Shown in pieces: positions 25,622 through 40,800 of a stretch of 64,000 nt of DNA. Origin of the DNA: Siphonodentalium dalli. Taxonomy: Eukaryota; Mollusca; Scaphopoda; Gadilida; Siphonodentaliidae. The position numbers and the translations under genes are program-made. The first letter of the stretch is position 1. Each line of letters begins with the position of its first letter. The DNA lies in NCBI GenBank assembly GCA_032622095.1, contig CP136067.1, positions 133,551,990 through 133,615,989 on the forward strand. Direction: 5' to 3'. Under the pieces are notes generated by a model. It saw nothing but the letters and a program-made list of their open reading frames with translations, was not told the DNA's origin and did no database searches.

Positions 25622-28600
25622 ACGGACGAACCAATAAGATAATACATTCCTTTTTTTCTTCAAACAGGTGTATAAAAACCAATAGCAAATGAAATGATAT
25701 GAACAGATACATTCGGTGATTGATCTTGGATGATTGGAATGGGATGAGACAACTTCAGAAATTGCTGACGACTAATAAACCGATTTGAACTTTTCCTCAG
25801 ACTTTGTTTTGGAAACAGAGAATAGCCATCAATACTAGGTGAAATTTCCTTGGAAGACATCAAGTGTTTTTGACATTTTCCATTCTTAACCTTTCAAATA
25901 TTTAACTATGTATCTCACCATATCGCAGTGTTCCTAGTGACTCATCGTAGTTAATGTCAGCTGGACTAATGGCAGCAATCTGTAAAGATAGGACACATGT
26001 AGTAGACCAAGAAGCCAATCCCTGTCAGTGGATGTTCAACCCTTACCTCCAATAATACAATAGCAGCAGTATGTAGAATTCAAATGAGATTTTAGATAAT
26101 ATATAATAAAGTGGCATGTCTCTATTCCTGGTAGTGTTGAAACAACTAGTGAATATCAAAGTCGACTAGTCGAGGCCCAAAAGTCGCGTTGCGTCGACTA
26201 GTCGGTACCCGATATCAAAACTTTCAAACATAACATGGTATGGAAAATTCATCGTACGTGGCGTACACTGATGACTGATGCAATGACGGTCTATTGCGTA
26301 TCGCATTTCCCTGCACAGACACCAATTTATTTGGGAAATAATACAGTAACATCTTGATATTTATCCAACACACTGAATGTAATTATATAATTAGACATGT
26401 GGTGGATAATGATTAGAAACACGATCATTTATACAGGTTCTAAATTTAATATCAGCGTTCGAGATTTCGTTTAATCACGTGATCACCAATAAACCGGTGC
26501 CGAGCAGTGTCACTATAAAATGTTAATGTTCCGACTAAATACGCCATATAGTATAGGCTACGTTATAGAATACGATAGCAAGTTATTAATGTCAGTATCA
26601 TTTATATACGGTAGCACCAATGACGTCACCTTAAGCGACCTTCACACAGCGTCACATCATAACCCGACGGTGCGAGATCAATTGAAATATACACAGCGTC
26701 TAGATAAAAGCGGTCTCCGACAAACGATAAAGCCGCGTCAATCATTGCATCATGACGCAGTGATGTCTTTGACCTCAAACGACGTGAGACATTGTGTTGT
26801 CAATTTGATTCTTTCAATTTCATAGTCAGGTCACCGTGTGTGTCTATACTAGTAACACTGTCAATTCCGGGTGCCACCAAACGTTATACTTACCGTAACT
26901 TACGCGCAGTTAACACCGTTTATGCCGGAATCGATCTTGAAAACGTTATATATGTAACTAATACACTATGTTCCGACTAGTCGACGGCAAAATTCAGAGT
27001 CGACGTTCTGACATTTCAGCGTCGACTACAGCTAGTCGATTAATCGTTTCAACCCTAATTCCTGGGTCTAAGATCAAAGCTCAATACTTTTTTGCTAAAA
27101 TTCTCTCTTTTCTTGAAAGTCCAAGTTTGCTCTTACGTAAACCAGCCAGTTAAATCGGCATAGCAACATATTGATTTAGGTCCAAGACCGCTCCCATCAA
27201 TCTTTTATGATGGACTTTACTCCCAGATATGATGGTGGGGTTTGTCATCAATTATAATTAACTGTATCCTACATATCATCATGGAATGATAAAATTATTG
27301 GAAAGAGTGATGTATTACAGTCACAATGATGTATTATAATAAAACCTTAACCCTTTACCCAACAAACCGGCCAAAAACGCCCAAATAAAGCTTCAACAGC
27401 CTAACATATCTTCGGTCTGTCTCGATAACACCATACAAATATGGATATCATTGGAACCGGTTCATTGACCACATTGTGATGGTTACAGTTATGCCCTGTG
27501 CCAATGCATTCTCTTATATATGCGAGTCGACCATAGGTCGCCTCACATATATAAGAGAATGCATTGGCCTAAAAAAAATATTTTTTTAACACTTTTTACC
27601 ATTTTTTCTTACATTCTTTAACAATTTTATAATTTTTTCTTACATTTTTTATAATATTTTTCTACATTCTTTGACAATTTTATCATTTTCAATATGTGTT
27701 AAGCCAATGCATTCTCTTATATATGCGAGGCGACCTATGGTCGACTCGCATATATAAGAGAATGCATTGGCACAGGGCCGTTCTGTTGGGTAAAGGGTTA
27801 ATGTTAAAATAGGCATAGAATATGTTTTTAAATTAGAATTAACTATGATTCAATCATGATTTGTTTATGTTTTCAAAAAGACTGTGAATGTAAATTATAT
27901 AAACTGACCATTTTAGTTTATGTCATGTGAACTATATAAACTGACCATTATAGTTTGTCATATGAATTATATAAACTGACCATTATAGTTTTACTGTTTC
28001 CTCCCAGAGCATTCTTCAATAACTTTGTGAGAACAGAGTCTCTGTAAGGCACTGTAACAGAAAAGTTTGTTCTAAAAAAGTGTAAACAACAATCCAATAG
28101 GATCAAGGATCCCTTTTTTTTAACAATAAAGAGCGATAAGTATTTTTCTGGACAAGATAAATATAAAGATCGTTTATGGAAAGTTGTAAACATCTGAATG
28201 ATCTGATAAACTTCTATTCCATATGTACGACCAGGGTTCGCGCTGCCACTTGCCAAATTTGCCAATGGCAAAAATAAATCACATTTGGCAAAAAATATTT
28301 TCATTTGGCAAAAGTTTTGGCAAGTCACTTTTTCAAGAAAGTTGAAAAAATATTGGTCAATCAATACCATTCATTTCAGGAAACTCTTACAACATAATTA
28401 TATTAGTGGTGTTTTATAAGGTTTAGGAAAAGTTAACACCTCTATTAAGATGCAGTTAATCTCAGTAGTTGGTTGGAGGGATTACCAGTATTTAGTGTGG
28501 TGATGGTGTTTACATACATGTAGCTAATCCTATTGTGATGGGCCCTTCTGATGAAGCAACCCTTCTATATATCATGTTATTGTTCGGTGATTGATTTATT

Positions 28601-31600
28601 GTTGTATGATGAACAACAGTGGAGATGCGACCATACTTCTTAACTAACTGCTTTCCTATCGATAGCAAAAGTCGTTCAAACCACGAGTGTCGAAATATCA
28701 GACTCAATGTTGCAGGTAATGATAGTATCAGGGATAGCATTTGACCAATTCTAAAAGAATTTGGCAAAAATAAATATCATTTGGCAAATTATTTGGCAAA
28801 AGTAAATTTCGGCCCAGCGCGGACACTGTGTACGACTGTTCGAGTGTATAACGCATGCATAGTAGTAATTTGTATACTTACCAACTGATATATTGGCATG
28901 ACAAAGGTAAGAAATTACAATGTCAATTTTGAGATCTGAGTCATTTTAAACGAATCAAATGAAAAAATTATGATAATTTCCAGACACCCGGCAAATTTTT
29001 GACAAAACATCCAATTCTCTGAACATTTGTTTCCTAAAACAACTGTTATTAAATAAACATGCAAATTAGCAACCAATGAAAAGCAAGTTAATAGTCATAA
29101 ATCTCACCTCTTGTGTTCTTTCCACCGGATCTGTCGGCCAGAGCCGAGATAACGTTTCCCAAACTGGACAGTGACTGATTGATAGCGGCTCCTTCTTTTA
29201 GTCGATCGCCTGTGGCTCCTGTGCTGTCTGCTCTCTCACTGGTAATTAACAATATTATAATTAATATATAAAGATTTTAATGTTTCCAGGTTGACTCTCA
29301 CTGGTAATTAACAATATTATAATTAATATCTAACTATTTTAATGTTTCCAGGTTGACTCTCACTGGTAATTAACAATATTATAATTAATATTTAAATATT
29401 TTAATGTTTCCAGGTTGACTCTCACTGGTAATTAACAATATTATAATTAATATATAAAGATTTTAATGTTTCCAGGTCGACTCTCACTGGTAATTAACAA
29501 TATTATAATTAATATTTAACTATTTTAATGTTTCAAGGTCGACTCTCACTGGTAATTAACAATATTATAATTAATATTTAACTATTTTAATGTTTCCATG
29601 TCGACTCTAACTGGTAATTAATAATATTCCATAATTAATATATAACTATTTTAATGTTTCCAGGTTGACACCATAGGGATCTGAGAACATTTTCATGATA
29701 ATTACCATGTTGTTTGCATCATTCATAGAGTAAATGAGTGTATTTTGCACTCATCCATGGCTCAAATTTCATTTATTTGTTGCATATATTCTGTTGAGTA
29801 TAAAAGGATATGGCCAGATTTAGTGTACAATACTCCTTTAATTAATCGCAAAGTAATTGGATGTAACCAAAAAGTATTTGATTATTTTCAGAAAAGTATT
29901 GTATTTGTAATCAAACACATCAACTGGTAAAACTATTTGCATTTTATTTGTAATCATAAAATTGTATTTGTATTTTAATCAAATACGTTAGACATGTAAT
30001 TGTTGTTGCACCTAGTAATTAATATGAGAACAAACTTGATCTATTTCTCAATGTTCTTATAAGAGGTTATGTTTTTATAAAACTAGAGGTGTGACTGTCC
30101 CAATGGGACTAAGGATACCCCCCGTGTTTTTAAAATAATAAGATGTTTCACATGTCAGTAAACATTTAGTTAAAATAATAAAATAACAGTTCCCATTGCA
30201 GGTGCACAACCCTAACCATAATCTTAAACCTATTGACCGAAAAGTTTAGGAATAAAAGTTCTAAGTCGAAAAAGGGGAATAACTCCAAAAAAAAAAGTCG
30301 GACAGACATCATAATCGCAGGTGCACAGGTTCCCATGGTACTAAATATCAGTGCCAAGATTAAAAAACATTGAACTAAAAATGTAGGAATAAAAGCTCGG
30401 ACAAAATTATGCATGTTGCAAAAAATATTTCTAAGTCGAAAAAGGGGAGATAACTCCACCAAAAAAAGTCCGACAGATGTCATTGTCATAATCGCAGGTG
30501 CACAGGTTCCCATGGTGGTTTATGTCTGTGCCAAGTTTCACGGAAATTGATAAAAAAAACGACTGAGAAAAACTCCGGACAAATTTGTGTCCACGGACGG
30601 ACAGACAAGCTGATTCCCGTATACCCCCCCCCCCCACCCTAACTTCGTTGCGGGGGTATAATAATATATTTTTTGCACATTCACTTTAAATTTTATATAA
30701 GCCATCTCTGTAGCAACTGAAATTTCACAAGATGTAAGAACTCACCTCCCAGCCAAGTCGACTAAATTAACAATGGACGATTTATTAGTTTCTTAGAACT
30801 CACCTCCCAGCCAAGTCGACTAAATTAACAATGGACGATTTCTTAGTTTCTTAGAACTCACCTCCCAGCCAAGTCGACTAAATTAACAATGGACGATTTC
30901 TTAGTTTCTTAGAACTCACCTCCCAGCCAAGTCGACTAAATTAACAATGGACAATTTATTAGTTTCTTAGAACTCACCTCCCAGCCAAGTCGACTAAATT
31001 AACAATGGACGATTTATTAGTTTCTTAGAACTCACCTCCCAGCCAAGTCGACTAAATTAACAATGGACGATTTATTAGTTTCTTAGAACTCACCTCCCAG
31101 CCAAGTCGACTAAATTAACAATGGACGATTTATTAGTTTCTTAGAACTCACCTCCCAGCCAAGTCGACTAAATTAACAATGGACGATTTCTTAGTTTCTT
31201 AGAACTCACCTCCCAGCCAAGTCGACTAAATTAAAAATGGACGATTTATTAGTTTCTTAGAACTCACCTCCCAGCCAAGTCGACTAAATTAACAATGGAC
31301 GATTTATTAGTTTCTTAGAACTCACCTCCCAGCCAAGTCGACTAAATTAACAATGGACGATTTATTAGTTTCTTAGAACTCACCTCCCAGCCAAGTCGAC
31401 TAAATTAACAATGGACGATTTATTAGTTTCTTAGAACTCACCTCCCAGCCAAGTCGACTAAATTAACAATGGACAATTTATTAGTTTCTTAGAACTCACC
31501 TCCCAGCCAAGTCGACTAAATTAACAATGGACAATTTATTAGTTTCTTAGAACTCACCTCCCAGCCAAGTCGACTAAATTAACAATGGACGATTTCTTAG

Positions 31601-34600
31601 TTTCTTAGAACTCACCTCCCAGCCAAGTCGACTAAATTAACAATGGACGATTTATTAGTTTCTTAGAACTCACCTCCCAGCCAAGTCGACTAAATTAACA
31701 ATGGACGATTTATTAGTTTCTTAGAACTCACCTCCCAGCCAAGTCGACTAAATTAACAATGGACGATTTATTAGTTTCTTAGAACTCACCTCCCAGCCAA
31801 GTCGACTAAATTAACAATGGACGATTTATTAGTTTCTTAGAACTCACCTCCCAGCCAAGTCGACTAAATTAACAATGGACGATTTATTAGTTTCTTAGAA
31901 CTCACCTCCCAGCCAAGTCGACTAAATTAACAATGGACGATTTCTTAGTTTCCTCTCCAGCTGAGTTCTTAAAGACTTGAGCAAATTCTATACCAACGAT
32001 GGTGTGCGCTCGGCTGAAAAGAAATTAATGTCAAGATGAGAGATTTCTATAATAACAATGAAATGAGAAAAAAGATTATAGTACCAAATGTTAAATTATA
32101 GTACGAAAAGTTAAATGTGAACTTCGAAGGATTATAGTTCCAATAGGTAAATGAACAAGGTGGTTTATGTGCATACAGTAATGCCCTAAATAATCGACTC
32201 CTTAACCACAGCAGAATTATGGGTATCTTTTCAGGATTTAGACAGAAATATGGCTTGTTGCCATTCATCGGAAAGCTCTCACTGACTAAATCCTGAAAAG
32301 TTACCCATAATTCTGCTGTGGTTAAGGAGTCGATTATTTAGGGCATTATTGTATCTAAATTACTCTATACACCTGTCAGTAATCCCATCCCTGAGGATAT
32401 ATAAGCCCAGTGTATGTGTTTGCTCCCAATGAGGTGGTCCTCGAAGATAAACCAACCCTATCTTTAGAATTGATGTCAGGTTAACTGAGTGAGGATGACA
32501 AGAATTCATGCATAAAAATAGCATTACTCCAACTAATTTCTACTGCAAACTCATTAATACACTATGGTTTCTACGCTTACTGACAGGTGTATACAGTAAT
32601 TTAAATACAATAATACCACTTTATCCACCGCTCACTACCTCTATTGCCTATATAAAGCGTGCCTAATAAACGTCACGTTTATTACATCAATGTAGCTTTA
32701 TTAGGTCAACTACTTTCATGACGTAATTGTATATGCAAATTGCGCAGCTAATAAGGGACGTCAACCGACCTAAATGACGTCATTGGGATTTTGGGACGAT
32801 TTTATCGTCCATAATTCACCATAATTGATACAAAATTCATAAACGGATATGTGTTTTCGCTCTAAAACATCTATAAACCATTGATACAAGGCCAACTTAG
32901 AAAACTATAAAAAAAAAAAAAACCAACAAACTATTTTGCTCTAAGCTGCACTCCGGTTTTTGCACTTCATGTATGCTAATTAGTTCGCATGACCTAATAA
33001 ATGTAAGGGTGTCATCAAAGTAACGAACGTAAAACTGAGGAAAATGACAGATTTACTTCACAAAAGGCAAGTTTTGTGTGATGGATAAATAAAATATGTA
33101 GCTAATGTTAATTGTCGCTTAAACTGTTTATGTCCGCTCGGGGGATTTAACATCTATTGGACTCGGTAGAGCCTCGCCCAATAGATGCTCAAATCCCGCT
33201 CATGGACATAAACAGTTTAAGCGACGACACTAGCAACATATTCTATATTTATTATTCCTTTATTTATAGACAAATAGAACACACAATCTTCAGGTATGTC
33301 TATGTTTTATGAATTCACAGAAAAAATTATTTGTAGTATTGATATTGGGTTTTTACAAAAATTATGTTATTGTTGTAATTGTATACACTATCTTTAAGTC
33401 ATACATTCATTCATCTATGAATGAGTATGATCTGTCTGTCTGTCTATCTGTTCGCGTTTTTTCTCCCAGACCCCTGGACCAATTACAACCAAAATTTGGT
33501 GTGGCGTTTCGGAGTACCCTGGCCGATATTTTAACGGTGTTAGTTGTTCAATATTTTTATTTTTTTTAAATAATTTAATTTAAAATTGTTTTTAAATCAA
33601 AATGTTTAAAAGATCATGTGCGCTAAGGGGCCACTGAATAAAAGCTCCTAAACGGAGCCTGTTTCAGCTAGTTCAATGAGTTCATGTTATTGTATAAGAA
33701 GGGAGTATGTGTATAAACCACCTTTAAATTAGCACCACGGTAACTGCTTCGATCTGTATGCCTAGCATGCTTCTCATTTCGAACCGGATAAAATATTTAT
33801 CCCCCGTTCTGAGAGGCAACATGAGTGGTGCGTATCAATTAAAACAAATCAATTATGGGCACTTTCTAAAGTATGTAACACTCCTCCTGCTTCCTATTTG
33901 ACATTCAAGAACTGCTACCGGACGGGACACAATGGAAGCCGATAATCCCGCACACTTGTGGAAATAATTGGAAGAATTATAGGGGTGGGTTATCAATAGC
34001 TGTTATAGTGCTGTATACAGATGCCCGTCAGTTTCCGTCAACTCGAAGATGCTTATTAAATGCTCCCATGGTGCTAGCCTATTTATTTGTAAGGATCTGT
34101 TGGCCAAAATGAAATTCTAGTAAAAGGCTGCTGGGCAGGGTTGGCACTGGACCCAAATTTTCTCTTGCCAAAATTTTTGTCAGATGAAATTATTTTTTGC
34201 CAAATTTCAATTTTTTTTGCCAAATTTAATTGTGGGTATAATTGAAGGAAATTCTCATTTTTTACCTTTGTTATAAACAGTAAAAACTAACCACATACAA
34301 AGGAAAAATGAGCTAGTAAAGTAAGTTAGTATTATTAATAAATATTACATTGAGAGCATGTTATTTATTCCACACCCATTGGCGTGAGTCACATGTATTC
34401 AACGGAATCCCAGCCATTGAATACAAATTAGTGTATACCTCTAGTGGAATACAAGCCGGAACTATTCTTGTTGACATTGTCGCCAAGAAAGATGACGTAC
34501 ATTACGTCGACCATCTGCTTCCGGTGATCCCCCCATAATTACTGGTTATTTGTCAGACTTAAATCACAATAAACATAGCTATAGTAACAATGAAGGTGAC

Positions 34601-34817
34601 TTTCATGGATTGAACTTATCTGACTGAACGGTGTAGAATAAATACAGAACAAAACTTGCATCATAATCTCGAATCTTTTATCGAACTCGTTGCGGACAGC
34701 GCAAAGGGATGCCATCCGTAACTCATTCGATAAAAGGGTCTCGATTAAGATGCGCATTGTGTTCTGTCTATAAATTACTTATACCAGCCTCAATGAAAAA
34801 TTTACAGAACATCACTT

Positions 34818-34861
<44 letters not shown>

Positions 34862-37800
34862 ACTCATATTTTAACCATGGTCAATCAACTGTTTCATGAA
34901 AGTTTGATTAGTAGGATGGAAAGAAGTTGTATTACAGTTTTGCAAAAACTAAAGAACACTACATTTATGACTAGATAGTTCACATCCCATAATTAAAAAC
35001 CCACTTGCCCAAATATTTGCCAAATTAATTTCAAATTTGGTGTGGTGACTTGGGGTACCCCAGCGAATATTATAATGGTATTCATTAAAATCAAAATGTT
35101 TAAAAGATCATGTGCACTAAGGGACCCCTACACCGGTGAATAAAGGTCCCCCGACCGAATCCCCCCCAGAATAAGGTGGCTTTCTTTACCAGTGAAAAAT
35201 TGGATTGTGGGAACAACTGTCTGTTGTTAACACACCTAGTTTTATTTTATTCGACACCAGAATATAATCAGTTTATTCTAAGTATATGAAGTTATCACCC
35301 AGAAACTAATGTAATCAGCAAATTCTATGTCGACAAGGTTCTAACTTTGGTAAAAATAGGTGGACCAAACCCAAATTTGAACTTAAATGACAGGAGCTTC
35401 CTGAAATTATGCGAAAACCCTGTGCCAATGCATTTTCTTATATATGCGAGGCTCCCTGTCCTTGCATATATAAGAGAATGTATTGGAGTAACAATATTTA
35501 TCTCTACCGTGTAAGCCAGTGCATTCTCTTATATATGCAAGGCTCCCTATGAGAGACTTGCATATTTTAGATAATGCACTTGATCTTTAATGCTGCACCA
35601 GCGCAGCTCCCATCATGAAAGGGTTAAGCAGAGCCGTGGAGTCCCTGTCATATGATACACCAAGACGTATTTCAGGTCCCGTACCATTTATTAAATGCGA
35701 GGCCCTTACCCTTATTTTGGGAATGGGTCCAGGTCCATTCGAATTGTGAAAAATGTGTCTTTACAGACCAAAATTGGGAATTTTCCATGTTTTAGAAAAA
35801 TTAAATTAATCACTCAGCCTCAGGTAAGTTGAAAATTCACAGATAACAACGGAATGATTCAAGCCATCCACCAAACGTCGACGGAAAAACGGTAACGAAA
35901 CACCCAAGGATGGATAGGTATCTAGTTGTCATTCAATAAATAAAATAAAATAATTAATACCAAATCAATGTGTCCGTGTTATCATTCCCATATTGAGCTA
36001 CCAGTACAGTACTACTCTCGGGCTCCAAATAAACGTGCAGAACCAAATAATAGTGCAGGGGGGAATTTCCAGCAAATGTTTATAAAATTAACAGTGATGA
36101 CGTGAAATGTTTATATTTTATACATAACTCGGCAAGCTTTTTCTTCTCCGCAAGATTATATTTTTGTTTTTTGGACAAAAAGTGTCCGCCATGTTTAAAT
36201 TCTTGCAGGGAAACAACAACAATTTTTACAGAAATTCCCTAAAGACAGTGCGTAATGAGGCCCCGATGTTTTATTCTACGTCCATTTTTAATAATATAGA
36301 CTAAGCTTCCCAACTATAAAGTAACATTTTATTACACTTTCAATGATCCAAATATTTTATAAACCTCTAATAAAATTGTTGGATTATGGCAGTATTGAGT
36401 GTTTGATTGATATCATTAAAACGAAAATATGTGGTGCCTAAATGGAGCCCTACACTGCCGCAGTAAAAAATGTGTATTCTGGTAAGCATGTGGTGCGTCC
36501 CCCCTAATAATGAGATAATCCTGATGAAAACGTGCGCAAACGTCATGGATACACGGCTTAATCGGAAACCGATGGGCCCTCTTTTAAAGGCATGCGGGGA
36601 GGGGAAATGTGTATAAAGAGATAATCCTAACAATCACGTGCGCGAAAGTAATGGATAGTCGGCTTTCTAGTCGGATGCGGCCACTTTTAAATGAATGCGG
36701 GGAGGTAAACACCAGTCTGGCTCGCCCTGCTATTTTCATTTTTGGGAATTCCTCTCAAGCGATTGACGTATTTACTATAATAACTGTCAAACTTTGATAA
36801 TTATTTAATAAACCCGATGGTATTATATACCTGCCTGCAATTGGGAATTTGGTGGTTGAAAATTGGGAATAAAGGTGCCTTTTTCCTATTGGAAATGGGG
36901 CCGTTTACCGGACCCTGAGGACACCTAAAAAAATCCCTGTATCATAACACAGTATCTTAGTTTGTGGACTATAACTTAGTTTAATTTTGCTGGGACATGA
37001 TGCATAACATTAATGAAAATTTCTATATGTACATTAAAGACATATTATGGACTTGTTTGGGTGTGTGAAAATTATAAGTTAGTACTTAGGTGCTATGTCA
37101 ACCTGGGGAATGCAGCATTCTACTAACATCACTGAAAATTTAAGAAATCAACAATACAACTCCGTAGAAAACATCATCTGAACTATGCCCAATTGTACAT
37201 ATTTACATCTCGATTCAGGACGCAACTATCAGCGATAATCTAACACAAATGATTTTGCCATCGAGAGTCATTGCATTTAATTAATATATAAGAATGACAG
37301 TGTGTATCGTCAATTTGGATTAATATTCATATCAAATAACTACTTTGAGAAAGATTATTCTTAATTTATATTTAAAGACATATTATGTACTTGTTAAATT
37401 GTTCAGATGCGTGAAACTGATCAGTTATTATCCAGGCGCTATGCCAACTGGAGGACTAACATCACCGAAAATTTGAAGCAAATCGACCATACGACTGTCT
37501 GAACTACGCTCAAATGTAAATATTTACTACTCGAATCGGGACGCTTCTATCGGCGATAAACTAACGAAAACGATTTTGCCATCGAGAGTCACTGCATTTA
37601 ATTAATATATAAGAATGACGGTGTGTGTTGTCAATTTGGATATAATATTTGTAGAAATTACTACTTTGAACAAAATTATTCTACATTTATATTTGATCAC
37701 CCTACCGGAGTGTTTCACATCACTTTAATCACCCTACCGGAGTGCTTCATATCACTTTAATCACCCTACCGGAGTGCTTCATATCACTTTAATCACCCTA

Positions 37801-40800
37801 CCGGAGTGCTTCATATCACTTTAATAACCCTACCGGAGTGCTTCATATCACTTTAATATGTAGAGAAAAACAAACAGTAGTTTTGTATGCTATATATTGC
37901 GTGTACTTATAATATCGGTTTGGACATGATTCGTGCCTTTAATGTAAATTTCTCACATGAAATGCGTCATGGTCTATTTATAAAATTCAACAGCCAATAT
38001 CAATTTAATCCACATGGAATTCAGTTCAAACACTTTTCTCTGTTCAATCACTTCCATGTCTACAAAATTGCATTAACAAAGTGCAGAACTGTGTTTAAAT
38101 AGGATTCTAATCAACTGATTCCACAGCCCCATGAAAGATTAAGCATGTACGCTAACAAACCCGAACAAAGATCTCGATGAATGGGATCCTTGTATATACC
38201 ATTGTTATTATGACAACGCATGCAGTTGATCCCACAGTGCTACTAGTATGTACTTAAATGGTGCACTTACTGGGATGGTGTCCATTTAATTGCCACCGCG
38301 ATCTATTTCTTCAATCAATAACCACCTCAAAGGGATTATAAATTTGACTGTTCAGGCAATATCAAGGTCTCACAGGTGTTGATTTAAATGCACATGACAT
38401 GGTTTTTAAAGACATTTATTACACTCCTATGAGCGATTTACATTGAAAATGCCGTTAATTAAAAATGGTAATGTCACTATAGTGAATTATGTCATTTCTC
38501 GTTACGTCATTGACGTTACGTCACTTACTGATCTTGACTGAAATATTCGGTGGTTAATCTTTCTCCACATCGCGACTTTCATGCATTAATTGTGTGTGTT
38601 TTAATCATATTTGGCAAACAAAATTGATGCAGAAGTGTAATAAATAGAGTAATCAATTAGTTCCGAGAATTACGTTAAATAATTCACTCGAGGTGAGAGA
38701 CGTTTAGGTAAGAAACTCGTTCGCTAATGCGCACTCCTTTCTTAACGGCGTCTCTCGCCTCTCGTGAATTATTTAGCGTAATTCTCGGAACCAATTGATT
38801 ACTCTCTATGTAATAATATTAATTGTTTTTATATGGTGCTTATCACAGGAGTATTTTAGATCATGTCACAAACCTCTACTCTGGCTAACGTCTGTAGATA
38901 TCATATTCCATCAGTACAAAACCAGGGATTTTGTTTATGTTTTGACAGGGAATCAAATCTTATAAAGTTGAAAAAATAATGTGGGGAATATATTTCTTAG
39001 TTATTACCTGTTAACTTAATAATGTACTGTAGGAGAATGTCCCAACACGAAATTGCACGATTTAAGTGGCTTACAATTATGGAATTTCTCCTGGGTAATT
39101 AATTCAAAGTTTATTGCGATATCAGCTCACAAAAGTCAAAGAAAAGCAGGAAATCTCCAGCTGGGACCACCCCAAATGTGAAGTAGATTATTGAGGAACA
39201 AGTATTAACAAAGAAATATATTCCCTGCATTGTTTGTTCAATATTATAAAGTTCCCTGTCATAATGGCCGGTCAGAACATCAAAACGTTCCCAGGTTTTC
39301 TACTGGTGGAATTTGATCTCTACAGGCTTAGCCAGAGCAGGGACCAGCCTAGACCTGATTTTCAAGGCGAAGTAACTTCTCCCTGTCACAAAAATAAGGC
39401 TAAGTGTGCGTTCAATAGGGCGAAGTGGCCTTTACAAAATTTAAATCGACCAGTCACCAAAATTGATTGTCATATGGCTGCCAGAGGAGAGGTCCATGGC
39501 ATGATCTAATAAGTCTCCAAGTACTCCTTGAACATTACATTGTGCTTTATCATATTCAAGCCTTGAAATAGGGTGTCTGTCATTTGCAGAATGAGGTCCC
39601 CAGAGGGTGAATTTAGTGATGCTACCCCGCATAGCGGGCTAGCATCACCAAATTCACCCTCTGGGGACCTCATTCTGCTGAGGTGTAAGCAGAATGAGGT
39701 CCCCAGAGGGTGAATTTGGTGATGATAGCATGCTATGTGGGGTAGCATCACTAAATTCACCCTCTGGGGACCTCATTCTGCAAATGACAGACACCCTATT
39801 TCAAGGCTTTATCATATTCTGTGTTTCAAACTGATAGTTCAGTAATCAGACAATATAAAACTTAGAAAAATGTATGATTCAACTACATTTATAAAACACT
39901 AGCCACATCACCATGACAACGGCTTATCAGGTCGTCCTAGAATCAGTTTCTTTCTGGTCAAGTTCTACTATGAACACTGATGCGCTGTGTATTTAATTCT
40001 TAAAGAGGAACTGCACACTATATCCGGCCATTTATGGGACCATCTCCTATTATAATCGACAGAATATATGCAAGAAATGAATGAATGGATGAGTGCAGAA
40101 TACACTCATGTGCTCTAAGAATGATGTAAACAACATGGTAATTATAATGAAAATGAGGTAATGACTCGAGCCATAAACTCATTTTCATTATAATTACCAT
40201 GTTGTTTTATATCATTCATAAAGTAAATTATTGTATTTTGCACTCATTCAGGTTCAAATTAATTTATTTGATGCATATATTCTGTTGTGTATAATAGGAG
40301 ATGGTCCCATAAATGGCCAGATTTAGTGTACATTACCCCTTTAAGTGAACCTGGATCTAGTTACAGAGGTTATCCTAGGTATCACCAGGAGATGAATATC
40401 GCACCCCATCCCAATGTAAAATAAACCGATTTTTCCCAAGTTTAGCCTAAAAATGACCAATCACATTCTTCCAGTTTCATCTAGACAACTGTCGGTCCAT
40501 TAAAGAGTCATTACCCCAATTAACTGACAAAAGTATGTCCACAAAGAGCTACCAAACGAAAATCAAACATCCCATAATGGAATTTTGTGCAATCTCTTTA
40601 CTTATTTATATATATGGTAGATCTCTTAACTAAACAAGTATCTACCCAGCCATCTACCCCAATCAATACATGTTATTACCTCAGGTTTGTAATCACATGT
40701 AATTATTCCCATTACCATATGATGTAATTATCCCAATTACCATATGTGTCTAACTCGGTCTCCAATTTCCCACTATACCTTCCAGTACATACATATAATT

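Noticed and set aside
25423-25712. Gly-rich open frames
   Set aside because: They are translations of the C56 homopolymer and flanking repeat.
30737-31954. CRISPR-like appearance of the 58-bp array
   Set aside because: There are no unique spacers; the whole 58-bp unit is repeated and contains exon plus donor sequence of a eukaryotic gene.
36367-36797. Opposed open frames of 88 and 62 codons
   Set aside because: No domain, no splice context compatible with the kinesin model, and they lie within a local inexact duplication.
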